Below, in pieces: positions 19,185 through 28,690 of a stretch of DNA of 30,631 bases. The DNA is from Chara braunii (taxonomy: Eukaryota; Streptophyta; Charophyceae; Charales; Characeae), in NCBI GenBank assembly GCA_003427395.1, contig BFEA01000401.1:231576-262206 (forward strand), given 5' to 3'. How positions within the stretch are numbered: the stretch's first letter is position 1; each line of letters starts with the position of its first letter. Under the pieces are notes generated by a model. It was given only the letters and a program-made list of their open reading frames with translations, searched no databases and had not been told where the DNA came from. The position numbers were made by a program, and so were the translations under genes.

Positions 19185-19815
19185 TATGTGACAAAATGTC
19201 AGTCGCAATCTGGTCGGCAGCGCACAGACTGTGACAGAGTCTGTCAGGTAGGGGGCACAAAGACTCTGTCACACTCTGTGTGTGCTGCCCACCAGATCGT
19301 GACAGACTGTCGGTCACATAGTTTGTGACAGACTGTCTGTGAGCTGGCCCCCACCAGTCCGTGTGTTGCAATGTCTGTTGGGCACAGTCTGTGTGTGCTG
19401 CCCAACAGACTGTCTTTCACAGTCTATGTTTGCCATACATATGTGACATACTCTGTCACAGTCTGTGTCTACTGCCCAACAGACCGACTGTGACAGTCTA
19501 TTACAGAATGTGACATACAGTCTGTCACATATGTGTGGCTGGTGGGGGGCAGTACACACAGACTGTGATAGACAGTCTGTCGGGGGGGTGCGGGGGGGGA
19601 TGAGGTGGATCTGGTGGGGGGCAGCACCATTGCAAGATAGACACCCCCCCCACCACCACATCATCTTTGGATCTGCAGACACTGAGGGGGTTTAGGGACA
19701 CCACCCATGCTCCCCCTACCCCTATATAAATAAAAAAAACATTCCTGTTCGCTGTTTTTAGAAGTCCGTTCTCGTTCGCCGACGAACGCGAACAGGGTGC
19801 TACGCAGCTGAATAC
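18715..19815. mobile_element. 1,085-bp non-autonomous hAT-like element (18723-19807)
   Basis: The left end is CTGTGTAGCACGACGAACG; the right end, complemented, begins CTGCGTAGCACCCTG. The flanking 8-mers CTTAATAC (18715-18722) and CTGAATAC (19808-19815) match at 7 of 8. Subterminal regions are packed with TTCGCG/CGCGAA and GTTCGCGATAACG motifs, of the sort bound by hAT transposases. The interior holds (TG)n, (GA)n at about 19110-19182 and a palindromic CAGACTGTGACAG-type array. No transposase is encoded; ORFs through it are microsatellite artefacts. Confidence 0.8.
19195..19600. repeat. Array of short imperfect CAGACTGTGACAG / GACAGACTGTC repeats in both orientations
   Basis: Roughly twenty variants of ACAGACTGT, GTCTGTCA, CACAGTCTGTGT and TGCTGCCCAACAGACTG fill about 400 bp, many self-complementary. 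There is no fixed period. It is enclosed in the 1,085-bp element. Confidence 0.85.
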
Positions 19816-20077
19816 CACACAGAAGAAATTAGATTATGTACTGACCAGGGATGAAATTTTGATTATCCTGTTCTAAATTTATAAAGAAAAAACCCTCGAA
19901 TTTACTCTTTCCTCAAAAAATTCAGTTAAAGTTTTTGGTAACTTTTTGGAAAAATGTTTAATGAAATTTATAAACGAAATATGCAAGAAAACAACTTGAG
20001 GCAGATGATGGGTATGTTGTTACTTTTCTATAAGAATTAAAAAAAATAAACATATATAATTATAGGCAGGCTAACCG

Positions 20078-20345
20078 GCGTTTGGGACGGGCCGAACGGA
20101 CGAACCCGAACGCCCGAACTTATGGGACCCCTTGGGGATGCATTCGGCCGTTCGAGCCTAACGCAGACGAAAAAAAAAAAAACGTCATCAAAACAATCTG
20201 AAAAAAAGATATGTTATGGAGAAAAATAAATGAAACAAGATTTGCATGAGCATTACATCCGAATTCATTACCAAATTTGAAACAAAAATAAAATACAGAA
20301 AACAAATACTAATAATAAAAATAAATAAAAATAAAAAGAGAATTA
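20078..20345 (-). mobile_element. Related short element, inverted and degenerate
   Basis: Read on the minus strand, 20172-20285 carries the same AT-rich core as MITEs A-D (TTTGGTAATGAATTCGGATG, then CTCCATAACATA), followed by a poly-T and a GC-rich end with GTTCGGGCGTTCGGG and CGGTTAGCCTGCC. The terminal sequence differs from CTGGTAGCCTAG. Neither the opposite end nor a TSD could be fixed. Confidence 0.5.
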
Positions 20346-20347
20346 AA

Positions 20348-20460
20348 TTTAGTGAGTGCACGAGCATGTTTTCAACACCGCCATCTTTGGCGATTTTTCA
20401 TTTAGTGAGTGCACGAGCATGTTTTCAACACCACCATCTTTGCACGAGCATGTTTTCAAC
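20348..20460. repeat. Three direct copies of GCACGAGCATGTTTTCAAC
   Basis: Copies start at 20358, 20411 and 20442. The first two are part of longer ~50-bp units beginning TTTAGTGAGTGCACGAGC and including ACCATCTTTG. Confidence 0.9.
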
Positions 20461-20508
20461 CCATTATGCTTTCGTTTTTAGTACTCTACGAAAATGAAAA
20501 TGAAAAAG

Positions 20509-20541
<33 letters not shown>

Positions 20542-20542
20542 G

Positions 20543-20591
<49 letters not shown>

Positions 20592-20592
<1 letters not shown>

Positions 20593-20712
20593 ACTAGCGA
20601 TGCAAAAGCAACTTGATATAGAATTTGGGTTGCACGTGAGAGTGTGCCCTAGCAAGAGGCATTACAAACCTCCCGTAATAACGACAACACATAGAGGATC
20701 AACGAAGAACCA

Positions 20713-20753
<41 letters not shown>

Positions 20754-20785
20754 CGATATATATATATATATATATATATATATGA

Positions 20786-20831
<46 letters not shown>

Positions 20832-21510
20832 CGTGAAAGCAGTTGGATGAAAAATTGTACGCGCATGTGAGAGTATGTCCGCCAACGGGCCGTTACAGGA
20901 GGACAAAAAAAAAGAAAAAAAATGTAATAACATGAAAACAACTGAATACAAAATCTTGAGTGTATGTGAGAGTGTCCCCTTCGTTGCAAAGTGTCCATGG
21001 ATTCCGCCCTGCCTGTTTGGTAGGACATTATAACAACATCGAAATGGAAAAAAATAAAATAAAAAAAAAAAGAACTGATTGTTATTCTGGGTAGATGCGT
21101 TCCTTCAAACATTGATATCAGAACACCACCTTCATGACCTTCCCCAACGCTATTCCTTTTCTCAATGTGTTTTTTTGTACAAGCCCACAAGGCCCAAACG
21201 CTTTCTTTTACTTGAGCCTCCTCGGGACCCCCAATACCAACGTCTGCTTAGTTAGTCTCAACCGACCGCCGACGGATTCGTATTGCTCAAGTATGTGATG
21301 TGCTCTTTTCAGTCCATCGATTTAAGCTCTTTTTCGTCTGCTGACTATGTACACAACTAGACCAACGCTTCTTTGCACTCCTATTGCTAGGTTGCTGCTG
21401 TAAATAAAGGTACTACGAGCCCTCTGCACCATTCGAAAAGCGATTCGAATGGTTCACCGGTTCCACCGTATGCTCTCATTTTTTTCATTTTCATTTAATC
21501 GGTCATTGAG
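20592..21510. repeat. 919-bp exact duplicate, copy 2 (likely the genuine copy)
   Basis: It is preceded by about 80 bp of nearly pure poly-A (20511-20591) and followed without adapter by new sequence. Inside are (TA)n runs separated by GACGA and three diverged modules containing a TGTGAGAGT-type motif. The MYIYIYIY-type ORFs are microsatellite artefacts. The left poly-A junction should itself be treated with caution. Confidence 0.85.
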
Positions 21511-21755
21511 AAATATTTGGGCTTAGAGAGTGGTCCCCCACTGAATTCAAACACGGCACGCGTTGAGTCTCAGGCAAAAGTTGTTTGAAATATCATTTTC
21601 CACAACATAGGGTTTTTTCAGATTTTTTCGATGATGTTTTTGTTTTTTTGTTTTTTGCGTATTCCCACGTACGGGAGTACGTGTACGCGCGTACGTGTCG
21701 CGTACACGAATACGTATACGCGTATACGCGCGACCCACTTACACGTACACCGTGC
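21511..21755 (+). mobile_element. Diverged element with the shared AT-rich core and a TACG-rich flank
   Basis: 21565-21640 reads GTCTCAGGCAAAAGTTGTTT and then CCACAACATAGGGTTTTTTC, matching the core of MITEs A-D. It is followed by a strongly alternating purine-pyrimidine GTACGTGTACGCGCGTACGT region (21667-21732). Terminal repeats are not identified. Confidence 0.45.
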
Positions 21756-23265
21756 AACACAGGAAAGAATAATAACAATAATCCTCCTACAATGATGGGC
21801 AATTCTGGTAGATGGACCCTCTGTTACAGAGATGGATTATGTAGGCCATAATCTTGTAGAAGGACAAATAGGAAGGTGCATCTATAGACCACATCTACTT
21901 AAGAAAGAGGCAAATTAGTTAAGCCGTCTCGTTCTACACCTTATGTGGCTAGAGATAAAATGGCAGGGGTGGTAGGAGTTTTCAACAGGGACAGAAATTG
22001 GTATATGTTTGAAAAAGGCACGCAAATCAAGGACCGACCATTAGACATAAAGAAATAAAAGTGAACTAGATCAAAGAGAAGGAACAAGTGAAAAACAATA
22101 ATTGCCCGAATTAACAGCCAAAATCACTCGCAATATTATATTTAAGAAAAAAATATAAATTGATCAAGTAAGAAATCAACAGATAAGACACTCAAGTTCA
22201 CCTATAATACCCTGCACGATATTCCCCCGTTCATAATTGTTTTCGTATTACAATAATAAGATAGTGAAATCAGTGACCTTCCAATAGAAAATTCAACATA
22301 CATGTTACTCACACTGCATTCATTGGGTTGACCACTCGTACCAGAAGCAAGAAAGCGTTTTTACTTCTGGGACGCAAAATCAATCGTTCTATGGGGATGA
22401 AATAAGATCCAGAATGGCTAACAAGAAAATTTGGGTGGCAATGAGACTGGAAAGCCATCTTATTAGACTATATCATACACAGAGAGCAAGAAATTGGAGA
22501 TATGATTTATAGCTAACTAGCATCACCTGCTTAGGAAGGTTGTCATGTGGGAGGTTTGGACCATTGAATATGATCACGAGTGAGAAGATGTCATCCCAAC
22601 CAATTTTGAAGTATATGAGAAAATAACGGACTATATAAAAAATTATATCATATTGGAATGATAACAGTCATTGCAGAAAATCGAACATTTGAACAAACCA
22701 AAAGAAAAATAGGTTAAAAAAAAAGAACTGAAAACAAAATGGTTGATCAACTGAACAAAAAGGTTGACTGCAAAGATTGACGAGGATGTCTCATAGGCAA
22801 AGACATTTCATTATCTGAATTTATTGATCAGTTTTTCAATAAAGCTAATTGTTTGGTGGATCTGGCTTGGTATGAAGTGGAATGAATGGAAGGGTTGCAA
22901 AATGTCTTTGTAGCAGAAACTTTTTGCTTGCTTTAATTGTTTCTCATAGTGATCTAAATGACATTGAAGATGTAGAGATTTGTTCCCTCATATAGACAGT
23001 ATATCCCTTAAAGGGCCCAAGGCAACCAACGTTGTGCCTAATGGCGATGACGAAAATTATGATAATGACAATGGTAATAATGGGGACCGTGAGACGACTA
23101 ACCGAGGAAAAAAACTATGATGCGAAAGGGAATGACCCCGAAGATAAGATTTAAGTAAACATGACCCCTACTTAATATGATAAAAAGAAAGAAAATACTA
23201 AACAGTAGGGAACCTTAGTTAGGACTCACCTTTATGTACAAAACATAACCTACAATTGGAGGATT
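21756..23265. other. Decayed AT-rich stretch before the gag-like relic
   Basis: It probably includes the 5' part of the decayed Ty3/gypsy element, but no LTR or PBS is legible. Around 23040-23100 one frame reads an acidic, Asn-rich string (DDENYDNDNGNNGD). I cannot name anything else. Confidence 0.35.
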
Positions 23266-23463
23266 TTGATGGCAGTATCGTTCTTGGGAGGGGACGCCAA
23301 AAATTGGACAATCTCACGGGCAAATGCAACAAGCCGTCAGAGAAACATGATGAGACACTCTTGGATGTTGGACATAGACGTCTTCCTATTCAAACTGTTT
23401 GACGACAAGAATTGGGCTACAAAAATGAAGTGCGACATCTTGAGCATTAAGCGCAGACAATAA
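23266..23463 (+). pseudogene. gag-like relic
   Basis: The short open stretch contains FLGGDAKNWTISRANA followed about 20 residues later by LFKLFDDKNWATKMK. Retrotrans_gag capsid domains show a comparable L-x-G-x-A-x-x-W segment and then a F-x-x-x-F-x-D motif at this distance. It lies at the 5' side of the RT relic on the same strand. The assignment rests on position and weak similarity; the rest of gag and the zinc knuckle are not legible. Confidence 0.45.
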
Positions 23464-24990
23464 AAAAAATGGCACTTCCTTAAAGACAATGATGGATAAG
23501 TACCATCAAGCGAAGGATCGTAGGGTGATTGGGGTCCAGATCCTGAAGCACTTTGCATTAGCTATGCCCGAACCCTTTACTTCCTAGTTGTACGAAAAGA
23601 TTTGTGAGTCGAGGCATTACAAAAACATTCTCCAAACACCCATAAGAACTGGCTAACTTCCTACAACAGGTTAATTCCACTTCTACTGGAACCAAAGCAA
23701 GGGCAACAAGTTATATGGAAGGACGATCTCACGTAACATTCGGAGGAAAAATAGTTCATAAGTTACCTTTGAGGAAGAAGAGAAAGGAACTGCCCTACAA
23801 TGACATTAAATACAAACAATGGAGTAGTGTAAGGAAGAGATTATATAGCTATGTAGCCCTCGAGCCTAAGGCAGGGCTAGGAGGAGGCCGAGGTTGTGGA
23901 GGTTGGTCGGGGGAGTGACGGTTGTGACCTTGTGGTCAAGAAAGAGGAGGGTGTAATACCTTTCAGTAAGGGGAGAAGGTTACGACTCCCTTCAACAAGG
24001 CATATGCAACTTCTACTCTCAACGTAAAAGAGGAGAGAACAACCGTATTCTCGGCGATGGTGAAAGTAGGGGCAATTTCTCACCTCGTGCCCGAAGAACA
24101 TAGCCACCCAACTTAGAAGACAAAAAAGAGAACCCTAGACAAAAAAGAGAACCCTGTGAGGAGACGAGTTACATCATCCTTTTTTGCCCAGAGTGACACC
24201 AATCACTAAAAAAGGGTGATCAATAAAGTAATAGTTGTTTCTATTAGGATAATAAGTTTTTATAGGTGGAGAGAAGCGTGCGCTAGTAAGGAACTTGCCT
24301 GCTAAGATAGGGGTCAATTTAGTAGAAGTTGTTGTGGGCCACCTAGGTAATTGCTTGATTCGTGCTCGTGTTTAGGTCTTTGTAGGTCGATCCCTTGGAA
24401 ACCGAAATAAAACAAAGAAAAAGAGGATAACTAATATTATCAAATTTATGAGTGAATAAAGTCAAATTAGGTGTGTTGATAAACAATGAGAAGACTATAA
24501 GTTATATTTTAAAGAAAGGAGTAAAAACGTTGTATCTATAAATAAAAGTGCAAAAATTGGAACAACAGATAATCTCGATGAGCCGATGTTAACAAATAAC
24601 GAGCAAATGAGTGTTGATGAATTTTCTGATGAGATTAAGACATACTTTAAGTATGGGAGAGGTTAAACCCTTCTAGTGGAAGACAACTTACCCTTTACCA
24701 TTTTGTTGGAGACAAACAAGGGAAAAGCAACAAAGATAATTATTGGGATAGTGAGCATGAGCATGAAGTACTCGACAATAAAGGTAAGAAGAAACACGTT
24801 AGGTTGTTTCATGAGCCTGGTTTAAAGTTTGCCCTATCCTTATGATGCATGAGTGCACCTGCGTTTGTTAGACATGTAGTAAACCAGAAGATAATAGATT
24901 AAGTGCCTATGGTGTATGTTAACGAGGATGCTCTCGTTATAGTGGGAACCTCCAACGAAGTTTCTTTAAAAAAAAAAAAAAAGGTCAGTG
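23464..24990. other. Decayed stretch between gag-like and pre-RT relics
   Basis: Expected to hold nucleocapsid and protease, but no C-x2-C-x4-H-x4-C or D-T/S-G motif can be read in any frame. It contains a direct repeat of ACAAAAAAGAGAACCCT at about 24120-24153 and poly-A at about 24969-24982. Confidence 0.4.
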
Positions 24991-25012
24991 AGTGAATGAA
25001 AGAAGGAAAATG

Positions 25013-25135
25013 AAATACCGAAGAACGCTACTCAGAGAGTTCACGAACTTAAAGGAGGAGCTTAGTGGCGTAGTAGAAAGAAAAATCAAGCATAAGATAA
25101 AACTCGAGCCGGAAATTAAGACTCTTAAGGGACCA
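25013..25135 (+). pseudogene. pol relic: linker upstream of reverse transcriptase
   Basis: KYRRTLLREFTNLKEELSGV is followed by VERKIKHKIKLEPE. In Ty3/gypsy Pol the segment just before RT has the pattern L-L-x-E-F-x-x-x-F/L-x-x-E-L-x-G-x, then x-H-x-I-x-L-x-P. The match includes the H-K-I-K-L-E-P core. Homology stops near 25135 and resumes only at about 26270, so the intervening DNA is an insertion that splits pol just before the RT fingers. Confidence 0.6.
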
Positions 25136-25394
25136 ACTAGGGTTCTTGCCCCGGATATTCGAAGAGGGGCAGACCGACCCCCCAGACGTTCGGTGGTTCG
25201 GGCCAGGATTCGAGCCCCATCCGTCCAGCGGTTTATGGCCCACCAAACTCCGTCAAGGGGCCTATTATTTTTCTATAGATAGACTCCAACCTAACCCACG
25301 TACCACTAAAATTTTGTGTTAATCTATTGACTTGAGCAAAAAAATTCGTTGAAGATAAGGGTTTAAAACAAATATGGACCCCCCCACACCAGTC

Positions 25395-26070
25395 AATCAA
25401 TCAATCAATCAATATCTCGTTGTTGTTTTGTTTTCAATTTTTTTTTAAAAGTTGATTGATTGATTTGTCGGGCATGGTCTCGCCACCCCCCCGGGACACA
25501 TACGCACGCGTTCGCTTCACTTCTTTTTGTTCGACTTTTTTTTTTTTTTCTATTGATTGAGAACAACCATCTTCCCCCTCCCACCCCCCACCCCCATGCT
25601 CGCACACACTCACACACATACACACATACACACATACATACACAAACACATACACACTCACACACATATATAGTCGCATGAGTTCAAGTCTAGGCTACCA
25701 GAGTGGTTCGGGGTCACTTGCCCGACCGGGCCAAAAATAATAAAAACAAATAAAATTAAAATAAAAAATAAAAAAAATATTTTTTTTATTTTAAATTTTG
25801 TGCAGAATTTCGATGTGACCCTGATGCAAAAGTTGTTCAGTTTATTGTTTTGCATAACATAGTTTTTTTTCGGATTTTTTTTTTTTTTTTTGGCTGGGAC
25901 CTTCCCTTGTTCTTGCACGGGCTGGCGACCCGGGACCCGGGCGGCCCGGCTGGTAGCCTAGGTTCACACTTATTTTTTCAACTGTTTTTATTTTTTGATT
26001 GATTGATTGATTGATTGCAGAAAGGAGGTCGTCCACCCCCCTCATACACACACATACACACACATAGCGG
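25395..26070. repeat. Three diverged modules: T-run, TTGATTGATT, C-run, CA-run
   Basis: Modules at about 25440-25505, 25530-25672 and 25985-26070 repeat the same order: poly-T, (GATT)n, CCACCCCCC-type tract, then ACACAC repeats. MITE D sits between the second and third. They look like diverged tandem copies rather than independent microsatellites. Confidence 0.55.
25690..25961. mobile_element. hAT-like MITE, copy D (272 bp)
   Basis: It has CTAGGCTACCAG and CTGGTAGCCTAG ends and the same length as copy A. The flanking 8-mers GTTCAAGT and GTTCACAC agree only over the first five bases. The core contains TTTCGATGTGACCCTGATGC. It is nested in the larger insertion that splits the pol relic, so it arrived after that insertion. 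Confidence 0.85.
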
Positions 26071-26269
26071 GAAGGGTCCTTGTCGTTCGGCAAGCAAGCT
26101 ACCTCTCTGGCCAATTAAAAAATATGTAGTGTGAAGACCCCCCCTCCACAATACATAAAATAATAATAATAATAATAAATCTCACGTTCGGGCCGAACTT
26201 GTGGCTGGGAAGTCCCTGACATTCGGGCGATTGGGTTTGGGGGTTCTGTCGAACCGAAATGTCGGCTAC

Positions 26270-26850
26270 TCTGGAACTAATAATATAAGATGTCTCCCTC
26301 ATGAGAAACATAAGTTAATAGATAAGGGGTAGATTACATCTAGCTCCCCGCCATATGGCGCACCGGTGTTATTTGTTCCCAAGAAACATGTAGATTTTAT
26401 GATGCATATATACTATAGGTGACCGAATGCGATTATTGTGAAGAATATTGAGCCACTTTCGTATAATCGATGGTCTGTTAGACTGGTTGCATCGATATAA
26501 GTAGTTTTCTAAGATAGACATGAAATTATGATAACCTTAAAATCATCATAAAATTGTATTTCGGACCCAATGTGAACACTTCGAGTTCAATTGCAATGCC
26601 TTTCACCCTGACTAATACCCATGCAACATTCGAAAGGTGCATGAATAATATGTTTAGGGAATGGCGAGTCGATCAGTTTCTAGTTATGTTCCTTAAATAA
26701 TATATAAAAGTGTTCAGTAAAATGTTGAAAGAACATCGGAAACATTCACAAAAAATATGATTGGATTGCAAAAAATAAGTTTGAAGTTCGTTTAAAGAAG
26801 TGTGAGTAGATCAAGCAGAAAATTTTATACTTGGGTCATGTAGTTGATTG
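26270..26850 (+). pseudogene. Ty3/gypsy reverse-transcriptase relic
   Basis: EKHKLIDKG is followed by a stop and ITSSSPPYGAPVLFVPKKH (26303 onward), then YYR, a stop and PNAIIVKNIEPL. P-Y-x-A-P-V-L-F-V-K-K, Y-R-x-L-N and V-K-N-x-Y-P-L are hallmark segments of the Ty3/gypsy RT fingers. Further on, TNTHATFERCMNNMFREW corresponds to the T-N-A-P-x-x-F segment, the Y-x-D-D region reads VMFLK* and is lost, and FILGSCS corresponds to the F-L-G-H-x-V segment. More than ten stops and several frameshifts make it inactive. Confidence 0.75.
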
Positions 26851-27059
26851 GGATTCAAAAAGAGGGGGTCAAGATCTCTACTATCAGAGATTAATCTATA
26901 CCGAAGACACTTACGAGATTACGTTATTCCGTGGAAATAACTAATTATTGCATATTAATGAAGAAATAAACAATCCGTTGTAGAATAAAAACTTCATTTC
27001 CACGTTCAAGAAGTTTAAAAAGTCATTGATTCAGTATCCCATTTTGAACGTAGTAAAAC

Positions 27060-27340
27060 CTTCATTGCAAGGTGTCGTGGCAACAAGTATTAGTCAATAA
27101 TGAATCGGTGTTGTGTTGTGGCAGGATGATAAAAATGAATATAAATCGAATGGGTTCATATGTAGACAACTTAATTATGAAAAAGTAGAAGTGTCCACTT
27201 GTGAAAGAGGATTATAGAACATCATTTGAAATGTATTTTGATCCTGAAATATTGTGATGCTTAGAAACCTGAGTTAGGATGCCTATGAAGCTAGTTAGAT
27301 GGGTAACTGATATTCATGTGTTTGACTTAGAAACCATACG
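27060..27340 (+). pseudogene. RNase H relic
   Basis: In one frame DDKNEYKSNGFICRQLNYEK leads into VEVSTCERGL (about 27126-27215). Ty3/gypsy RNase H has a P-V-x-F-x-S-R-x-L-x-x-x-E-x-x-Y-x-x-x-E-x-E-x-L pattern, and the R-Q-L-N-Y-E-K and C-E-R-G-L parts match it. Nearby VRWVTDIHVFDLE (about 27297) fits the later R-W-x-x-x-L-x-x-Y-D-x-x segment. Position between RT and integrase supports the call. Confidence 0.55.
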
Positions 27341-27589
27341 TTGTTGTAAATGCACTGTTTAACCAGGTTGACTTCTTCATAATCATAAAGACATATCTCC
27401 ATGTTGGAAACCCGATCCTATAAATCGTTATAACTAAGGTGGTAAAGAGCCCCATAAACTTTCTAAACATAAATGACTTACGGATTATTGTGCCTTAAAT
27501 CAGACAGTGAAGATAGGTTGTGCATTCCAGACAATGAAGAGATTTGTAGTGTAAGACTCGGTGAATATCTTAATACATAAGGGCATTTG

Positions 27590-28170
27590 GTTGGAGGAGC
27601 ACTTATGTTAACCTTCTAGTTTCTTGTATGTGGACTAATATGATAAATGAGGTAGCAAATATATAGAGGGTTATAAAGTATATCCATCTTGCCAGCGTAA
27701 CAAGAGGACGACATAACCACCATTATAACAATTAAGACCGTTGCATATATCGTCAGAACATGGATAATCTATCTTCATAAACCCAATAGATACAGAGGTA
27801 TAAAATACGATTGAGAAAAGTCAAATTCTACTCATAAATTGATATGTTGAGTAAGTTTGTTGTTTTTGTTTTGTTGCAACCCGAAGTGAATTCTTTGAAC
27901 ATTCGATGAACCACGAGCACCACCTGACTATAGTAAGTGTAAGAGATGTCACTAACAACAACTAATGAAAGTTTATGGGTCGAAGCTGCCTATATCATTT
28001 GATAGGTGTTTTAAGACTAATGGGCAAACAAAACAAATTAATAAGTCTTAACGAAAGATTTTTCAATGTATATTACACGCAACAGATAAGTTGGGACAAA
28101 CACCTACCTTAGCTAATTAATCCATACAACAACTTTATACATATAGCAACAGGGCGTACTCCGAGGTAAG
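27590..28170 (+). pseudogene. Integrase relic
   Basis: MWTNMINEVANI (about 27632) resembles the F-x-W-P-x-M-x-x-D-V-x-x-Y segment next to the zinc-binding HHCC region. QQLMKVYGSKLPISF (about 27958) then leads to FKTNGQTKQINKS (28010-28048), equivalent to the H-P-Q-T-D-G-Q-T-E-x-x-N motif that carries the catalytic glutamate, here Lys. After a frame change YNNFIHIATGRTP (28125-28163) matches the Y-N-x-x-x-H-x-x-x-G-x-T-P segment. It is clearly dead: stops, frame changes and a lost catalytic residue. Confidence 0.72.
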
Positions 28171-28439
28171 CGCACAAACGTTGAAAGTTTATGATATCAA
28201 ATTGATTGTTTAAATTATCATTAGATTTTAATTAGTGGTACTGCATGGAACGACATAATTCGAATGAAGTGTGAGCACCACAACGCATTTACATTTGTTG
28301 TTGAAGACTGCGTCTAAGTCATGTCTATAAAGTTTTTTTTTCCATAAGGGGAAATTTATTTGAAGTTGTTACTTGCGTGTAAAGAATTATGGAAAAGTAT
28401 GGATGTCATAGGTGATCCAAATGGTTCATCCTATATTGT

Positions 28440-28690
28440 TGATATATCTCCAAAAATGCATATCTACCCTGTGTTGCAACATTATCTTACTAGTGACCCG
28501 TTTCTATCATGAAAACTGAAGATTCACTCTAACATGGATAATCGTTATAACATATAGAATATTATAGACCGTATTGTCGACAAAGATGTCTATAAGTTAG
28601 ATAGGAAGGAAAGATGATAACAACACTATAAGGTATGGTTCATATTCTTAAACGACTTTGAAATTATGTCATCGAGAATAAAAGGGTTTC
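28440..28690 (+). pseudogene. Integrase tail and possible chromodomain relic
   Basis: SPKMHIYPVLQHYLTSDP (about 28450-28503) fits the short segment with M-x-I-H-P-V-F-H-V-S-x-L-K that closes gypsy integrases. About 20 codons later NIIDRIVDKDVYKLDRKER, two stops and QHYKVWFIFLNDFEI follow. A chromodomain has the same layout: V-E-x-I-L-D, basic residues, then Y-x-V-K-W-K-G-Y. If right, this places the element among the chromoviruses. Similarity is modest and rests partly on position. Confidence 0.45.

Larger units (their letters stand above)
25136..26269. other. Insertion inside the pol relic, containing repeats and MITE copy D
   Basis: GC-rich ends (about 25140-25265 and 26180-26280) both contain TTCGG/CCGAA motifs and short inverted similarities, but I could not define TIRs or a TSD. 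Inside are TCAA/TTGA tetranucleotide runs, C-rich tracts, CA repeats and MITE copy D. This is at least two nested insertions: a host element and then MITE D. Confidence 0.5.
23266..28690 (+). mobile_element. Decayed Ty3/gypsy (chromovirus-like) retrotransposon
   Basis: Fragments resembling gag, pre-RT linker, RT, RNase H, integrase and a chromodomain occur on one strand in exactly the Ty3/gypsy order over about 5.4 kb, allowing for a ~1.1-kb insertion at about 25135-26270. All frames are full of stops. No LTRs are visible, so the true ends lie outside the given limits or have decayed. Order and spacing support this more strongly than any single fragment. Confidence 0.7.

Noticed and set aside
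20348-20460. CRISPR-like repeat-spacer array
   Set aside because: Only three short repeats with unequal spacing, no cas genes, and a eukaryotic setting.
25195-25262. B-box-like GGCTCGAATCC on the minus strand (25206-25216) suggesting a second SINE or tRNA
   Set aside because: No convincing A box at the right distance and no second copy; kept only as part of the insertion in pol.
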